From DASXTB01 sp036505615 (GTDB lineage Bacteria > Acidobacteriota > UBA6911 > JACQSX01): DNA of 52,122 nt. Each line of letters opens with the position of its first letter. Position 1 is the stretch's first letter. The DNA lies in the NCBI GenBank assembly GCA_036505615.1, contig DASXTB010000452.1, positions 1 through 52,122 on the forward strand, given 5' to 3'. This document shows positions 1 through 7,186 of the stretch, in pieces. Both the position numbers and the translations under genes were made by a program. The notes beneath the pieces were generated by a model that had not been told where the DNA came from, ran no database searches, and saw only the letters and a list, made by a program, of their open reading frames with translations.

Positions 1-1
1 A

Positions 2-940
2 ATAATCGTCCTAATCACGTGCCTCGCCGGCGGCATCCTTTTGTCACAGGAAACTCGCGCCACGATTGCGGGACGTGTAACAGATCCGACCCGGTTTGGC
101 AATTTCCCGGAATTGCAGAAAACGGACCCGCTGCTTTACCAGCAATTGTCGACACTGGGCTTCTTTACCAGCCGGACCATAGCCAAGAACCAGCTATTGC
201 GGCCATTTCCACACATGACCGGCTTGACCATACAGGGAGCGCCGCTCGGAGAGAATAAGTACAACGCGCTGCAGCTCAGATTTGATAAGCGCTTCTCCCA
301 CGGGTGGGCATTCAATACTCATTACGAGTGGTCGCACACGATGAGCAAAGACTGGTTCCCCAACGAATTCGATCCACTGCCGGACTGGCGCGAGAGTGAC
401 TTTTCGAGGCCCCATCGCTGGGTGGCGACATCTATTTGGGAGTTTCCTTTTGGGAAAGGGAGGTGGCTACTCAACGATACGCCGATTGCAAGTTCCGTTC
501 TTGGAGGCTGGCAGCTGGGAACCATCTGGCAAATGCAAAGCGGCGAGTGCATCGATTTTGGCAACGTCTTCTATTACGGGACGAACCTCCACGATATAAC
601 TCTTAACCGGGGAGAGCGCAACAGGGATCGCTGGTTCAACACAAGTTTGTTTGAAAGGGACAGCACCAAAACAGCTGCAAGCTTCCACCGCCGCGTATTC
701 CCAAATCGTCTGAACTGGTTGCGCACGGCGTCGTTGTATCAACTGGATGTGAATATTCAGAGAACCGTTGCAATCAAGGAATCATTTAAGGCTCTGTTTC
801 GGGTAGACCTGTTGAACGCTCCTAATCACCAGGTTCTGGGCAATCCCAACGTTGATCCGACCAGCGCCAGCTTTGGCAAGATCAATGACTACGTCAATAC
901 ACCACGTTACATCCAGTTCCAGTTGCGGTTAGTGTTCTGA
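2..940 (+). CDS. TonB-dependent receptor remnant (Oar-like), internally deleted, 5' end outside window
   Basis: The frame is open from the window edge. It begins with a hydrophobic signal-peptide tail (IIVLITCLAGGILL), then QETRATIAGRVTDP, the usual first strand of the carboxypeptidase-regulatory domain of acidobacterial Oar-like outer-membrane receptors. It then jumps directly to about 280 residues typical of the C-terminal half of the beta-barrel (NKYNALQLRFDKRFSHG, SHTMSKDWF, FSRPHRWV) and ends in an aromatic terminus (QFQLRLVF). These receptors are normally about 1000-1200 aa, so the rest of the regulatory domain, the plug and most of the barrel are absent. The product is probably non-functional. 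The family call is firm; that this is an in-frame internal deletion is read directly from the junction near base 93. Confidence 0.75.
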   Translation: MIVLITCLAGGILLSQETRATIAGRVTDPTRFGNFPELQKTDPLLYQQLSTLGFFTSRTIAKNQLLRPFPHMTGLTIQGAPLGENKYNALQLRFDKRFSHGWAFNTHYEWSHTMSKDWFPNEFDPLPDWRESDFSRPHRWVATSIWEFPFGKGRWLLNDTPIASSVLGGWQLGTIWQMQSGECIDFGNVFYYGTNLHDITLNRGERNRDRWFNTSLFERDSTKTAASFHRRVFPNRLNWLRTASLYQLDVNIQRTVAIKESFKALFRVDLLNAPNHQVLGNPNVDPTSASFGKINDYVNTPRYIQFQLRLVF

Positions 941-1374
941 TGGAATGGTATCGGGATTCCAGAGAACTTCTCAGGAAGATCGTGAGTTGACCCACTGTGT
1001 CGTCAGTGTAACAAGTTGTAAGAATCTTGTTTTTTCGACCAAGTTTCGGGTGAACGGAGCAACTACGGCCGCTGAGCCGTTGAACACGGCTCCGAAAATC
1101 AGCAGGTGCTCTATGATCTTTTTCAGCTTAAGGGTGCGATGCGCCAGCATGAACATAAGCCTAAAAAAAGCCCCGCGGAAATCAGGAATTCAAAGGGACT
1201 TAAGGCTAGGGTGCCACGGTTTCTAGCCGATAAGATCAATGAGAGATGCGTTTTCCGGAAAACGGACGCTCAATTCTTTGGCCAATACAACCGCCTCGGC
1301 AGAAGACTTCTCCTGCTTGAGTTATATCCAAGAGACTGAGCACACGAATGCTTGTTTCCAAAGAGGAGCAAATT
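941..1374. other. Gene-poor spacer after the receptor remnant
   Basis: No convincing gene in about 430 bp. Overlapping short open frames here lack ribosome sites and any recognisable family. The stretch holds a small hairpin at 941-961 (TGGAAT/ATTCCA), a terminator-like stem-loop at 1010-1035, and the ribosome site of the next gene. Confidence 0.5.
1010..1035 (+). terminator. Putative intrinsic terminator of the receptor remnant
   Basis: A 6-bp stem (AACAAG / CTTGTT) with a 10-nt loop runs straight into six T residues (1030-1035), 70 bp past the stop codon at 940. The stem is short and AT-rich, so strength is uncertain. Confidence 0.45.
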
Positions 1375-1605
1375 ATGCCAACGCACAAAGGATCACAGCA
1401 CTACCGCCAAGCGGCGCAACACCACGAACAAGCCGCACACCATCTCCGTGAAGCAGCCAAGCATCATGAGGCGAGCAATCACGAAAAGGGCGGATACCAC
1501 GCCTACATCGCTCACGGCTACCATCTTCATGCGATACAACATGCTGAGGAAGCCGGGAAGCATCACGCGACGGAACTCACCGGCAAGAAGAGAAAACGAA
1601 GTTAG
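1375..1605 (+). CDS. Histidine-rich small protein of 76 aa
   Basis: ATG at 1375 is chosen over an upstream in-frame ATG at 1348 because AAGAGGAG (1361-1368) sits 6-7 nt before it. The product is built of helical HH-containing units: QHHEQAAHHLREAAKHH, then YHAYIAHGYHLHAIQHAEEAGKHH, with a basic tail KKRKRS. About one residue in five is histidine. Small proteins of this pattern (AAKHHEAGEHEKAAHHAHLAHGH-like) occur in many soil and plant-associated bacteria with no established role. Metal binding is plausible from the histidines but is inference. It stands alone on the plus strand and is convergent with the broken gene behind groEL. Confidence 0.75.
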   Translation: MPTHKGSQHYRQAAQHHEQAAHHLREAAKHHEASNHEKGGYHAYIAHGYHLHAIQHAEEAGKHHATELTGKKRKRS

Positions 1606-1635
1606 TGTTCAATTAACGGGTACAGTCCGGCACGT

Positions 1636-2064
1636 TCATCGCAATCGCGCCTCCCTGATTGCCTTGATTGCATGGTAACGAGGATCTCGAACGATCATCT
1701 GACTTACCTGATCGCGCAACTCCTGCCAGTCATGAATGAAATAGCCAGCCTTATCTTTCGCCATCACTTCGGCGCGCTTTTCTTCGAGGATTGCGATCAT
1801 CGCCTGAGTATTCTTTCGATCCTGCTCGTTCTCCTTGCAAGCAATCGACTCGAGTGTCTTCGCAACGCGATCAAACTCCGCACTCACGCGCGCCTTGATC
1901 TGCTCTGCCCAGGACCTGATTGATGGTGCCTATCAACTCGTTCGTCTCAGCAACCCGGCTACATCGGGCAGCTAAACTGGATCGACAATTTCTTCCGCCA
2001 TCGACCGGCTCGCTGGGTTTTGGTGCTCCGCCCTCGTCTTCCCACCTTCAATCGCATTTTCCAT
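1636..2064 (-). pseudogene. Small helical protein gene interrupted by two compensating frameshifts
   Basis: Reading begins at ATG 2064, after a GAGGA ribosome site, 29 bp behind the groEL stop, and gives MENAIEGGKTRAEHQ...MAEEIVDPV before a TAG. The reading then makes sense one frame over (LAARCSRVAETNELIGTINQVLG) and returns to the first frame for AEQIKARVSAEFDRVAK, continuing to the C-terminus IKAIREARLR. Two opposite single-base changes, near 2000 and near 1900, would restore one continuous protein of about 140 aa rich in charged helix. Only the last 83 codons (from GTG 1887) are intact in one frame. No family was recognised. The alternatives are sequencing errors, or a shorter genuine gene starting at GTG 1887. 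Confidence 0.4.
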
Positions 2065-2093
2065 AACAAGAATTCCTCAATACAGCAGGCGCT

Positions 2094-3725
2094 TTAGTAC
2101 ATCCCGCCCATTCCCCCGCCGCCGTGCGTCATGGCCGGCTCTTTCTTCTCTTCCGGAATCTCCGAAACCAGAGCTTCCGTGGTCAGCAGCAGACCGGCGA
2201 TCGAAGCAGCATGCTGCAATGCAGTACGGGTCACCTTGGTGGGGTCGATGACGCCTGCCTTTACCAGGTCTTCAAACTTCTCGGTCTCAGCATTGAAGCC
2301 GAAGTTCAAGTCTTTGCTTTCGCTTACCCTGCCGACCACAACGGCGCCTTCATGCCCGGCGTTGTTGGCAATCTGTCGGAGCGGCTCTTCCAGCGCGCGA
2401 CGCACGATGGCCAGGCCGACCGCTTCATCGCCCTCCAGCTTCAGCTTGTCGAGAGCCCTGGTAGCTCGAATGAATGCGACACCGCCGCCCGGAACGATCC
2501 CTTCCTCTGAAGCTGCCTTAGTAGCGTGCATGGCGTCCTCGACTCGCGCCTTTCTCTCCTTCAGTTCGGTTTCAGTCGCAGCCCCTACCTTAATGATCGC
2601 TACTCCACCGACCAGCTTAGCCAGCCGTTCCTGCAGCTTCTCGCGATCATAGTCCGAGGTTGTTTCCTCAACCTGCGTGCGAATCTGCTTGACCCGACCC
2701 GTGATGTCAGACTGTTTGCCGCGGCCTTCGACAAGGGTCGTATTGTCCTTGTCGATAGTGATCTTCTTGGCTTGCCCGAGATCTTCAATCTTGACGTTTT
2801 CCAGCTTGATCCCAAGATCTTCGGAGATCACCTTGCCGCCGGTCAGAATGGCGATGTCTTCGAGCATTGCCTTGCGACGATCGCCAAATCCTGGCGCTTT
2901 TACCGCCACAGCCTGTAATGTTCCGCGCAGTTTGTTGACCACCAGGGTCGCCAGTGCTTCGCCTTCCACATCCTCGGCGACAATCAGCAGCGGCCGGCCC
3001 GCCTTGGCGACCTGTTCCAGTAGCGGAAGCAGATCCTTCATGGAACTGATTTTCTTCTCGTGCAACAGGATCAAAGCATCTTCCAGAGTGCACTCCATGC
3101 GCTCCGGATCGGTGACAAAGTAAGGCGAGAGGTAGCCGCGATCGAACTGCATTCCCTCCACGACTTCCAGCGAGGTGTCAATGGTCTTGGCCTCTTCGAC
3201 GGTGATCACGCCGTCCTTACCGACTTTGCCCATCGCCTCGGCAATAATATTGCCGATATTGGAATCGTTGTTTGCGGAAATCGTTCCCACCTGGGCGATC
3301 ATTTCCTTGCCGCCCACCGGCGTGCTCATCTTTTTTATTTCAGCCACGGTGGCCTCGACCGCCTTGTCTATACCGCGCTTCAGGGCCATCGGATTCGCCC
3401 CGGCAGCGACGTTCTTCACGCCTTCCCGATAGATGGCCTGGGCCAGCACGGTGGCCGTCGTGGTTCCGTCTCCGGCAACATCACTGGTCTTGCTTGCAAC
3501 TTCGCGCACCATCGATGCGCCGATATTCTCCAGGCCCTCCAGCTCCACTTCTTTGGCGACGGTCACGCCATCCTTTGTGATGACCGGCGAACCGAACTTT
3601 TTTTCCAGGACTACGTTGCGCCCCTTGGGTCCGAGTGTGATCTTCACGGTGTCGGCGAGCCGGTTCACTCCACGCAGGAGAGAATGGCGCGCGTCTTCAC
3701 CATGAGTTATGTTCTTTGCAGTCAT
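2094..3725 (-). CDS. groEL: Chaperonin GroEL (60 kDa chaperonin, Cpn60)
   Basis: This is the cytosolic ATP-driven folding chamber subunit. The 543-aa length is usual. It has TLGPKGRNV near residue 30, the ATP-site GDGTTT at 85-90 with the catalytic-type Asp, and the flexible C-terminal tail THGGGGMGGMY. The start is supported by AAGGAG 9 nt before ATG 3725. No groES lies next to it on either side, and no CIRCE (TTAGCACTC-N9-GAGTGCTAA) is visible upstream. It is therefore probably a stand-alone additional groEL copy whose control differs from the main heat-shock operon (inference). A 9-bp direct repeat lies immediately upstream. Confidence 0.97.
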   Translation of the reverse strand: MTAKNITHGEDARHSLLRGVNRLADTVKITLGPKGRNVVLEKKFGSPVITKDGVTVAKEVELEGLENIGASMVREVASKTSDVAGDGTTTATVLAQAIYREGVKNVAAGANPMALKRGIDKAVEATVAEIKKMSTPVGGKEMIAQVGTISANNDSNIGNIIAEAMGKVGKDGVITVEEAKTIDTSLEVVEGMQFDRGYLSPYFVTDPERMECTLEDALILLHEKKISSMKDLLPLLEQVAKAGRPLLIVAEDVEGEALATLVVNKLRGTLQAVAVKAPGFGDRRKAMLEDIAILTGGKVISEDLGIKLENVKIEDLGQAKKITIDKDNTTLVEGRGKQSDITGRVKQIRTQVEETTSDYDREKLQERLAKLVGGVAIIKVGAATETELKERKARVEDAMHATKAASEEGIVPGGGVAFIRATRALDKLKLEGDEAVGLAIVRRALEEPLRQIANNAGHEGAVVVGRVSESKDLNFGFNAETEKFEDLVKAGVIDPTKVTRTALQHAASIAGLLLTTEALVSEIPEEKKEPAMTHGGGGMGGMY

Positions 3726-3747
3726 AATCTTGGTCTCCTTTTCTTTA

Positions 3748-3771
3748 TAAACAACTTTAATCTAAACAACT
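3748..3771 (-). promoter_or_regulatory. 9-bp direct repeat in the groEL upstream region
   Basis: TAAACAACT occurs at 3748-3756 and again at 3763-3771, a period of 15 bp, 22-46 bp before the groEL start. It could be a regulator site or part of an AT-rich promoter; no consensus promoter was assigned with confidence. Confidence 0.3.
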
Positions 3772-3917
3772 CTAAGGTATTCAAATGACAGGATTACCGT
3801 ACCCGTTGTTACGGGCCGGTTCCCTGGGACTGGGGTCCTCCACCACACCTCGGCGCGGAGCTCAGTGATATCCTGTGGCATTCGCGACGAGCTTCGAAAA
3901 CGGCATACGGGGTTTTG

Positions 3918-4226
3918 TCATTTCGAGTCAGACCACTGTTTGAATTTGCCGAAACCCCACAGCACGAGTCCCAACAGCATTACTGCCATTCCAACGTACC
4001 CTGCTCGACCCGCCCCACTTCCAGTTTCAAAAGGCGCCCACATTAGCAACGTTCCGATTGCGGTGAGTAGAATTCCCAAAGCCTGAACTCTTTTATCTAT
4101 GCGTCGATCTGAAATCGCGGATCGAAACACGCTGCTTTGTTTGGACCCATATAACAGGCCTCCGCATTGGTTACAGACGGCGGCTGCACTTTGAATTTCT
4201 TCCTCGCAGTAGGGGCACGTTTTCAT
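3918..4226 (-). CDS. Zinc-ribbon membrane protein, 102 aa
   Basis: The N-terminus carries a four-cysteine zinc ribbon, CPYC at 4-7 and CNQC at 18-21, followed by a basic linker and two predicted membrane helices (about 49-65 and 77-95, the second reading YVGMAVMLLGLVLWGF). The tail is cytosolic and charged. Such ribbon-plus-membrane proteins are common and mostly uncharacterised. The start at ATG 4226 is supported by GAGG 7 nt upstream. It is the last of a run of small minus-strand genes, 9 bp behind the 53-aa ORF. Function unknown. Confidence 0.75.
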   Translation of the reverse strand: MKTCPYCEEEIQSAAAVCNQCGGLLYGSKQSSVFRSAISDRRIDKRVQALGILLTAIGTLLMWAPFETGSGAGRAGYVGMAVMLLGLVLWGFGKFKQWSDSK

Positions 4227-4235
4227 TCACTCACC

Positions 4236-4397
4236 TCAGTCAAGGCAAGCCGCGACACGGTGAGCGGAATCAGCAGGGGCAAGGCAGCTGGGTGCCGCGA
4301 TATCTGGAGCGTCACTCCTGGACTCCCTCCGCGCGGTGCGTAGTCTCTTCAAACTCCGCTTTGCTACTCTTAAGACTTCCTCTGTTCGATCAGACAT
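4236..4397 (-). CDS. Small basic protein of 53 aa, unknown
   Basis: A short open frame with an excellent ribosome site: GAGGAGG ends 5 nt before ATG 4397. The product starts MSDRTEEVLRVAKRSLKRLR, a basic amphipathic helix, and ends with a Cys/Ala-rich stretch (AACLD). Its stop lies 9 bp before the start of the zinc-ribbon gene and its start is 22 bp behind the preceding small gene, so it fits an operon of small genes. No family was recognised. It could instead be a leader ORF that couples translation to the zinc-ribbon gene. Confidence 0.45.
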   Translation of the reverse strand: MSDRTEEVLRVAKRSLKRLRTARRESRSDAPDIAAPSCLAPADSAHRVAACLD

Positions 4398-4419
4398 GCC
4401 AACCTCCTCGGGTTGTCGC

Positions 4420-4596
4420 CTAAGACTTGCGGTGCCAGACTACCGGGCATAGCCCAGATTGGCAGGCGGTGGGCCCGAAGGTAATCAACTTCTTTGGCGG
4501 ATTTTTTGGCGCAGAGGGCGTATCATGCGCCCAGGTAAGGCCAGTCAAAAACAATCCAAACAGAAAAGCTAGGCCGACAACAAATTTCTTCAACAT
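4420..4596 (-). CDS. Small secreted protein of 58 aa
   Basis: ATG 4596 is preferred to an upstream in-frame start at 4653 because AAGGGG lies just before it and the protein then opens with a good signal peptide (MLKKFVVGLAFLFGLFLTGLTWA), with likely cleavage after TWA. The mature part is only about 35 residues, proline/lysine-rich, with two cysteines (ACQSGLC) that could form a small loop. No family was recognised. It sits 71 bp behind the alpha-beta barrel gene and 22 bp before the 53-aa ORF. Confidence 0.55.
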   Translation of the reverse strand: MLKKFVVGLAFLFGLFLTGLTWAHDTPSAPKNPPKKLITFGPTACQSGLCPVVWHRKS

Positions 4597-4667
4597 ATTC
4601 CCCTTCTTGCCTGGGAATGAGGGGCGAATATGGCCCGCCCCTCTCCGAACCAAAAGACCCGTCGGCC

Positions 4668-4988
4668 TTAGGGTGTTACAGGAACCGCGATTTTGTGGAA
4701 GGTCGAGTTGGAAACTTCATATGTCTCGACTTTAGGCGTTCCGTCAACCACTCGCGCCAGAATCTTAACCACTTCCGGATAGGTTCCGCGGTTGTAAGCT
4801 TCGGCGTTCTCTGTTCGGTCCCACAAGCTGATTCCAAACGCTTCGGTTCCGCCCGGGACGACGAACGTGATTTCGTCCTGGAACCCCTTCTGTTTTCGAA
4901 GCAGGGGAATGATTTCCTTGTCCAACCTCTGGGTAAAATCGGCGACACTATTGGGCTTCAGGTGCATGGAAACTCTGCGAGCAAACAT
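4668..4988 (-). CDS. Dimeric alpha-beta barrel protein, antibiotic-biosynthesis-monooxygenase-like
   Basis: The ATG at 4988 has a perfect AAGGAGG five bases upstream, so the in-frame start at 5015 is rejected; the product is 106 aa. Its pattern (RRVSMHLKPNSVADF, then IIPLLRKQKGFQDEI, ISLWDRTENAEAY) is that of the ABM/ferredoxin-like dimeric barrel fold: a first strand, a helix, then the KGF.. strand. Members include small monooxygenases and stress proteins, so a reaction cannot be assigned. A good sigma-70-type promoter and an array of TTAA-containing boxes lie upstream, implying that it is regulated and leads the run of small genes down to 3918. Confidence 0.7.
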   Translation of the reverse strand: MFARRVSMHLKPNSVADFTQRLDKEIIPLLRKQKGFQDEITFVVPGGTEAFGISLWDRTENAEAYNRGTYPEVVKILARVVDGTPKVETYEVSNSTFHKIAVPVTP

Positions 4989-5038
4989 ATCAACCTCCTT
5001 GGGTTGAGTGGCCAAGAGACTGACTTCGATTAATCAAA

Positions 5039-5057
5039 TCTAGTTAATTCTAGTTAA
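5039..5057 (-). promoter_or_regulatory. TCTAGTTAA direct repeat in the leader of the alpha-beta barrel gene
   Basis: TCTAGTTAA occurs at 5039-5047 and 5049-5057, exactly one helical turn apart, between the predicted transcription start (about 5083) and ATG 4988. Further ATTAACC/GGTTAAT boxes lie around 5083-5160. This looks like an operator array for an unknown regulator. Confidence 0.35.
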
Positions 5058-5089
5058 GACTACTCGAAAAATCCTCCCAGCCATTAACC

Positions 5090-5119
5090 ATTTTAAGTAC
5101 ATTAACTTAAATCTGTCAA
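5090..5119 (-). promoter_or_regulatory. Sigma-70-type promoter for the alpha-beta barrel gene
   Basis: Read on the minus strand: TTGACA (5119-5114, perfect -35), an 18-bp spacer, then TAAAAT (5095-5090, five of six matches to TATAAT). The transcript would start near 5083, leaving about 95 nt of leader. Confidence 0.6.
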
Positions 5120-5128
5120 GCTAAATCT

Positions 5129-5142
5129 AGATAGCCTTTAAC
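5129..5142 (-). promoter_or_regulatory. 14-bp element AGATAGCCTTTAAC, copy 1
   Basis: It lies just upstream of the -35 box of the alpha-beta barrel gene promoter. The identical 14-mer recurs at 9359-9372, upstream of the phasin-like gene and in the same orientation relative to it. Shared regulator binding is possible; chance is not excluded. Confidence 0.3.
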
Positions 5143-5214
5143 GAATTAATCGAGAATGGTTAATCAAAAACAAGATCTTCCAGTAAACTGAAGGAAGGCT
5201 TAGAGGACCCTGTA

Positions 5215-6249
5215 CTACGTTTCACCGATGGATTGCGTGATCCGGTGGAGCGCCTCAAGTCCGTCGATGTCCTGCGTCAGCTCGGGCACCCGAATCAGTT
5301 TAGGAATTCGATTGCCAAACTCGTGCTGTGCTTTCTCCCAGGCGCGCTGGTGGGCGACACTGACATCACGATACCACTCTACCGCTTGCTGCATCAGAGG
5401 CGGGCCATCCGGAGAGAGTGACGACTCCAGCGGCGGCCAGATCCGGTTCATTATCAGACTTTTTACGGGGAATCTTCGTTTCTTCAATTCCCGCAAGAAA
5501 TATTCGCCATCGCGGTCCGCCTTCAGCGGGGTAGTGACAATACAGAACGCAGTGGTCCGCGGATCACGCAGTAAGGAAGCACTGTGCGTTGCTCGATCCG
5601 CATACCCCTCGGCGATGTTGAAAAAAACCGAATAAAAATCCAGTATCTGGCGAACCAGTGTCGCACCCAGCAAGGACTCGACCCGGGAATACAGCTCCAG
5701 CGACTTTCGGCTGAGCTTGGATAAAGGTGACCGCTCCCACCACTTGTATGTACGACCCACCAGTTGAACCACGGGAAAGGAAACCAACTGCACAAAAAAC
5801 TCTGGCTTGTCCAGGAACTCAAAGGCATGTCGAGAAGGCGCTGTATCGACGACGATGGTATTAAATCCGTCCTTAAGAGCCTGATCGAGGCGCTCGATCG
5901 CAAGTAATTCCGGCAGGCCAGCCAGCGAAGCAACCAGCAACTGGTAGATAGGGTGCTTCAGGACGACGTCTGCCTGCTCCTGTTTCGAGTACAACTGGAC
6001 CGCACGGTTCAGCGTCGCGCCTACATCGAGCATCGCTGCCCACAGTTCGCCCTTCGTAGAAAACGAGTCGAGTGGGACTTTCTGCTGTCCCTTCCCGGGC
6101 TTCAACTGCAAAGCGGTGCGGAGGCGAAGCGCCGGATCAATCGTCAGCACCAGACATTTGTCTCCGTCCAGAGCTGCCTGCAATGCAGCGGCTGCTGCCA
6201 CAGAAGTCTTACCCACTCCACCAGTGCCCAAGAAAACCCGGATTTTCAT
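5215..6249 (-). CDS. Get3/ArsA-family ATPase with altered signature lysine
   Basis: A soluble dimeric P-loop ATPase of the Get3/ArsA group, 344 aa. The P-loop reads GTGGVGKTS at 8-16; the family's deviant Walker A is KGGxGKT, so the signature lysine that reaches across the dimer is threonine here (Thr9), while the phosphate-binding Lys14 is kept. The switch region VDTAPSRHAFEFLD resembles Get3 DTAPTGHTLRFL. It overlaps the preceding Get3-like gene by 4 bp (ATGA). Adjacent Get3-like pairs that probably form heterodimers are known, for example Rv3679-Rv3680 in mycobacteria. An arsenite pump role is unlikely, as no arsB or arsR is near. The client is unknown. Confidence 0.88.
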   Translation of the reverse strand: MKIRVFLGTGGVGKTSVAAAAALQAALDGDKCLVLTIDPALRLRTALQLKPGKGQQKVPLDSFSTKGELWAAMLDVGATLNRAVQLYSKQEQADVVLKHPIYQLLVASLAGLPELLAIERLDQALKDGFNTIVVDTAPSRHAFEFLDKPEFFVQLVSFPVVQLVGRTYKWWERSPLSKLSRKSLELYSRVESLLGATLVRQILDFYSVFFNIAEGYADRATHSASLLRDPRTTAFCIVTTPLKADRDGEYFLRELKKRRFPVKSLIMNRIWPPLESSLSPDGPPLMQQAVEWYRDVSVAHQRAWEKAQHEFGNRIPKLIRVPELTQDIDGLEALHRITQSIGET

Positions 6250-7160
6250 AATGTCAGCCCAAGCGGAATTTTGCCCAGGCAGCCAGCCAATGAAAAAAGC
6301 ATTTCCAGGTCCGATTTCCAGTTCCGCACGCGCTGAATCGTATGAAATGTTGTTCGGATCGATGAGTGAAGTTCGTCAAACCGGTCTCGCTCGATACGAT
6401 GGCGACCCAAAATGAATTCCAAATCGCTACTGCCGGCGCCGGCATTCCCGAATTGCTCACTCAGGTTCTCGACTACTTCCTCTGGCGCCGACAAGAGCGG
6501 TGAGACGAGGTTGCATATCAGTCCTGCTGGCCGGATATCGACTTCGTAGCGCAGTTTTTCACACAGCTCAATTGTCTCCTGTACAGCCATTTCCTCAAGA
6601 ATGGCGACTGGGAAGAGGGACAAGTTTGCCCGCTGGGAGAAAAATCCGGTCAACTCCTTTCCTTTTGCAGCAAAGGGCCCAGTCAAGTAGACGTCAAACT
6701 TCTTGGTCACTTTGAGCGTGTCGAGGAAGTGTCCCGTGGCCGGAGCATCCCAAATCAGGATATCGAAGATTAGATCCTCCTGCGAAGGGTGTTCGGCAAG
6801 CTCCTGCAGCCTGGCCAGGAAAGCGAGTTCCTTAAGGCCAGGGGCCACTTCAATCAGACTCTGGTAGATTTTGCTGTTGAGCACTTTTTTTGCGAGGAAG
6901 GAAGAGCGGACTTGCTCCTTGACCGTCCTGGCCAGCACCTGGCGAGGGTCCACATGGATGATGAACAGATTGGCGGCTGCCGCAGCATCGGCTTCCTTCA
7001 GGCCTTCCAAAGAGACAGTGACAGCTAATTCCGACAGTGGATGCGATGTCACAACCACCACTTTTTTCCCCACCCTGGCGTGCAGGAGACCGAAAGCCAG
7101 ACTGAGGGTGGTTTTGCCCACACCTCCCTTGCCGCAGAAAACGACGATTGGTTTCTTCAT
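6246..7160 (-). CDS. Get3/ArsA-family ATPase, canonical P-loop
   Basis: The protein proper starts at ATG 7160 (304 aa); the open frame extends upstream only through the end of the preceding gene. The P-loop CGKGGVGKTT (residues 9-18) has both the signature Lys11 and Lys16. Switch II reads WDAPATGHFLDTL, close to Get3. The pattern after the P-loop (VVVVTSHPLSELAV) replaces the DPA motif of classical ArsA by SHP, also seen in divergent Get3-like proteins. It lies 26 bp behind the UbiB-like pseudokinase and is translationally coupled to the second ATPase. It probably forms a heterodimer with it, with this subunit supplying the intact cross-dimer lysine (inference). Confidence 0.88.
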   Translation of the reverse strand: MKKPIVVFCGKGGVGKTTLSLAFGLLHARVGKKVVVVTSHPLSELAVTVSLEGLKEADAAAAANLFIIHVDPRQVLARTVKEQVRSSFLAKKVLNSKIYQSLIEVAPGLKELAFLARLQELAEHPSQEDLIFDILIWDAPATGHFLDTLKVTKKFDVYLTGPFAAKGKELTGFFSQRANLSLFPVAILEEMAVQETIELCEKLRYEVDIRPAGLICNLVSPLLSAPEEVVENLSEQFGNAGAGSSDLEFILGRHRIERDRFDELHSSIRTTFHTIQRVRNWKSDLEMLFSLAGCLGKIPLGLTL

Positions 7161-7186
7161 TGAGAACTTCTCAGCCAGGGGGAAAC

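Noticed and set aside
945..1339. Overlapping short plus-strand ORFs behind the receptor remnant
   Set aside because: They overlap each other in different frames, lack ribosome sites and resemble nothing known.
3726..3917. Search for a CIRCE element and a groES gene upstream of groEL
   Set aside because: Neither the TTAGCACTC-N9-GAGTGCTAA palindrome nor a roughly 95-aa groES frame is present; only a direct repeat and a CCCGT-TGTT-ACGGG hairpin are seen.
5215..7160. Arsenite efflux operon
   Set aside because: The ATPases belong to the ArsA/Get3 family, but no arsB/acr3, arsR or arsD is near and the cysteines of ArsA metal sites are not evident.
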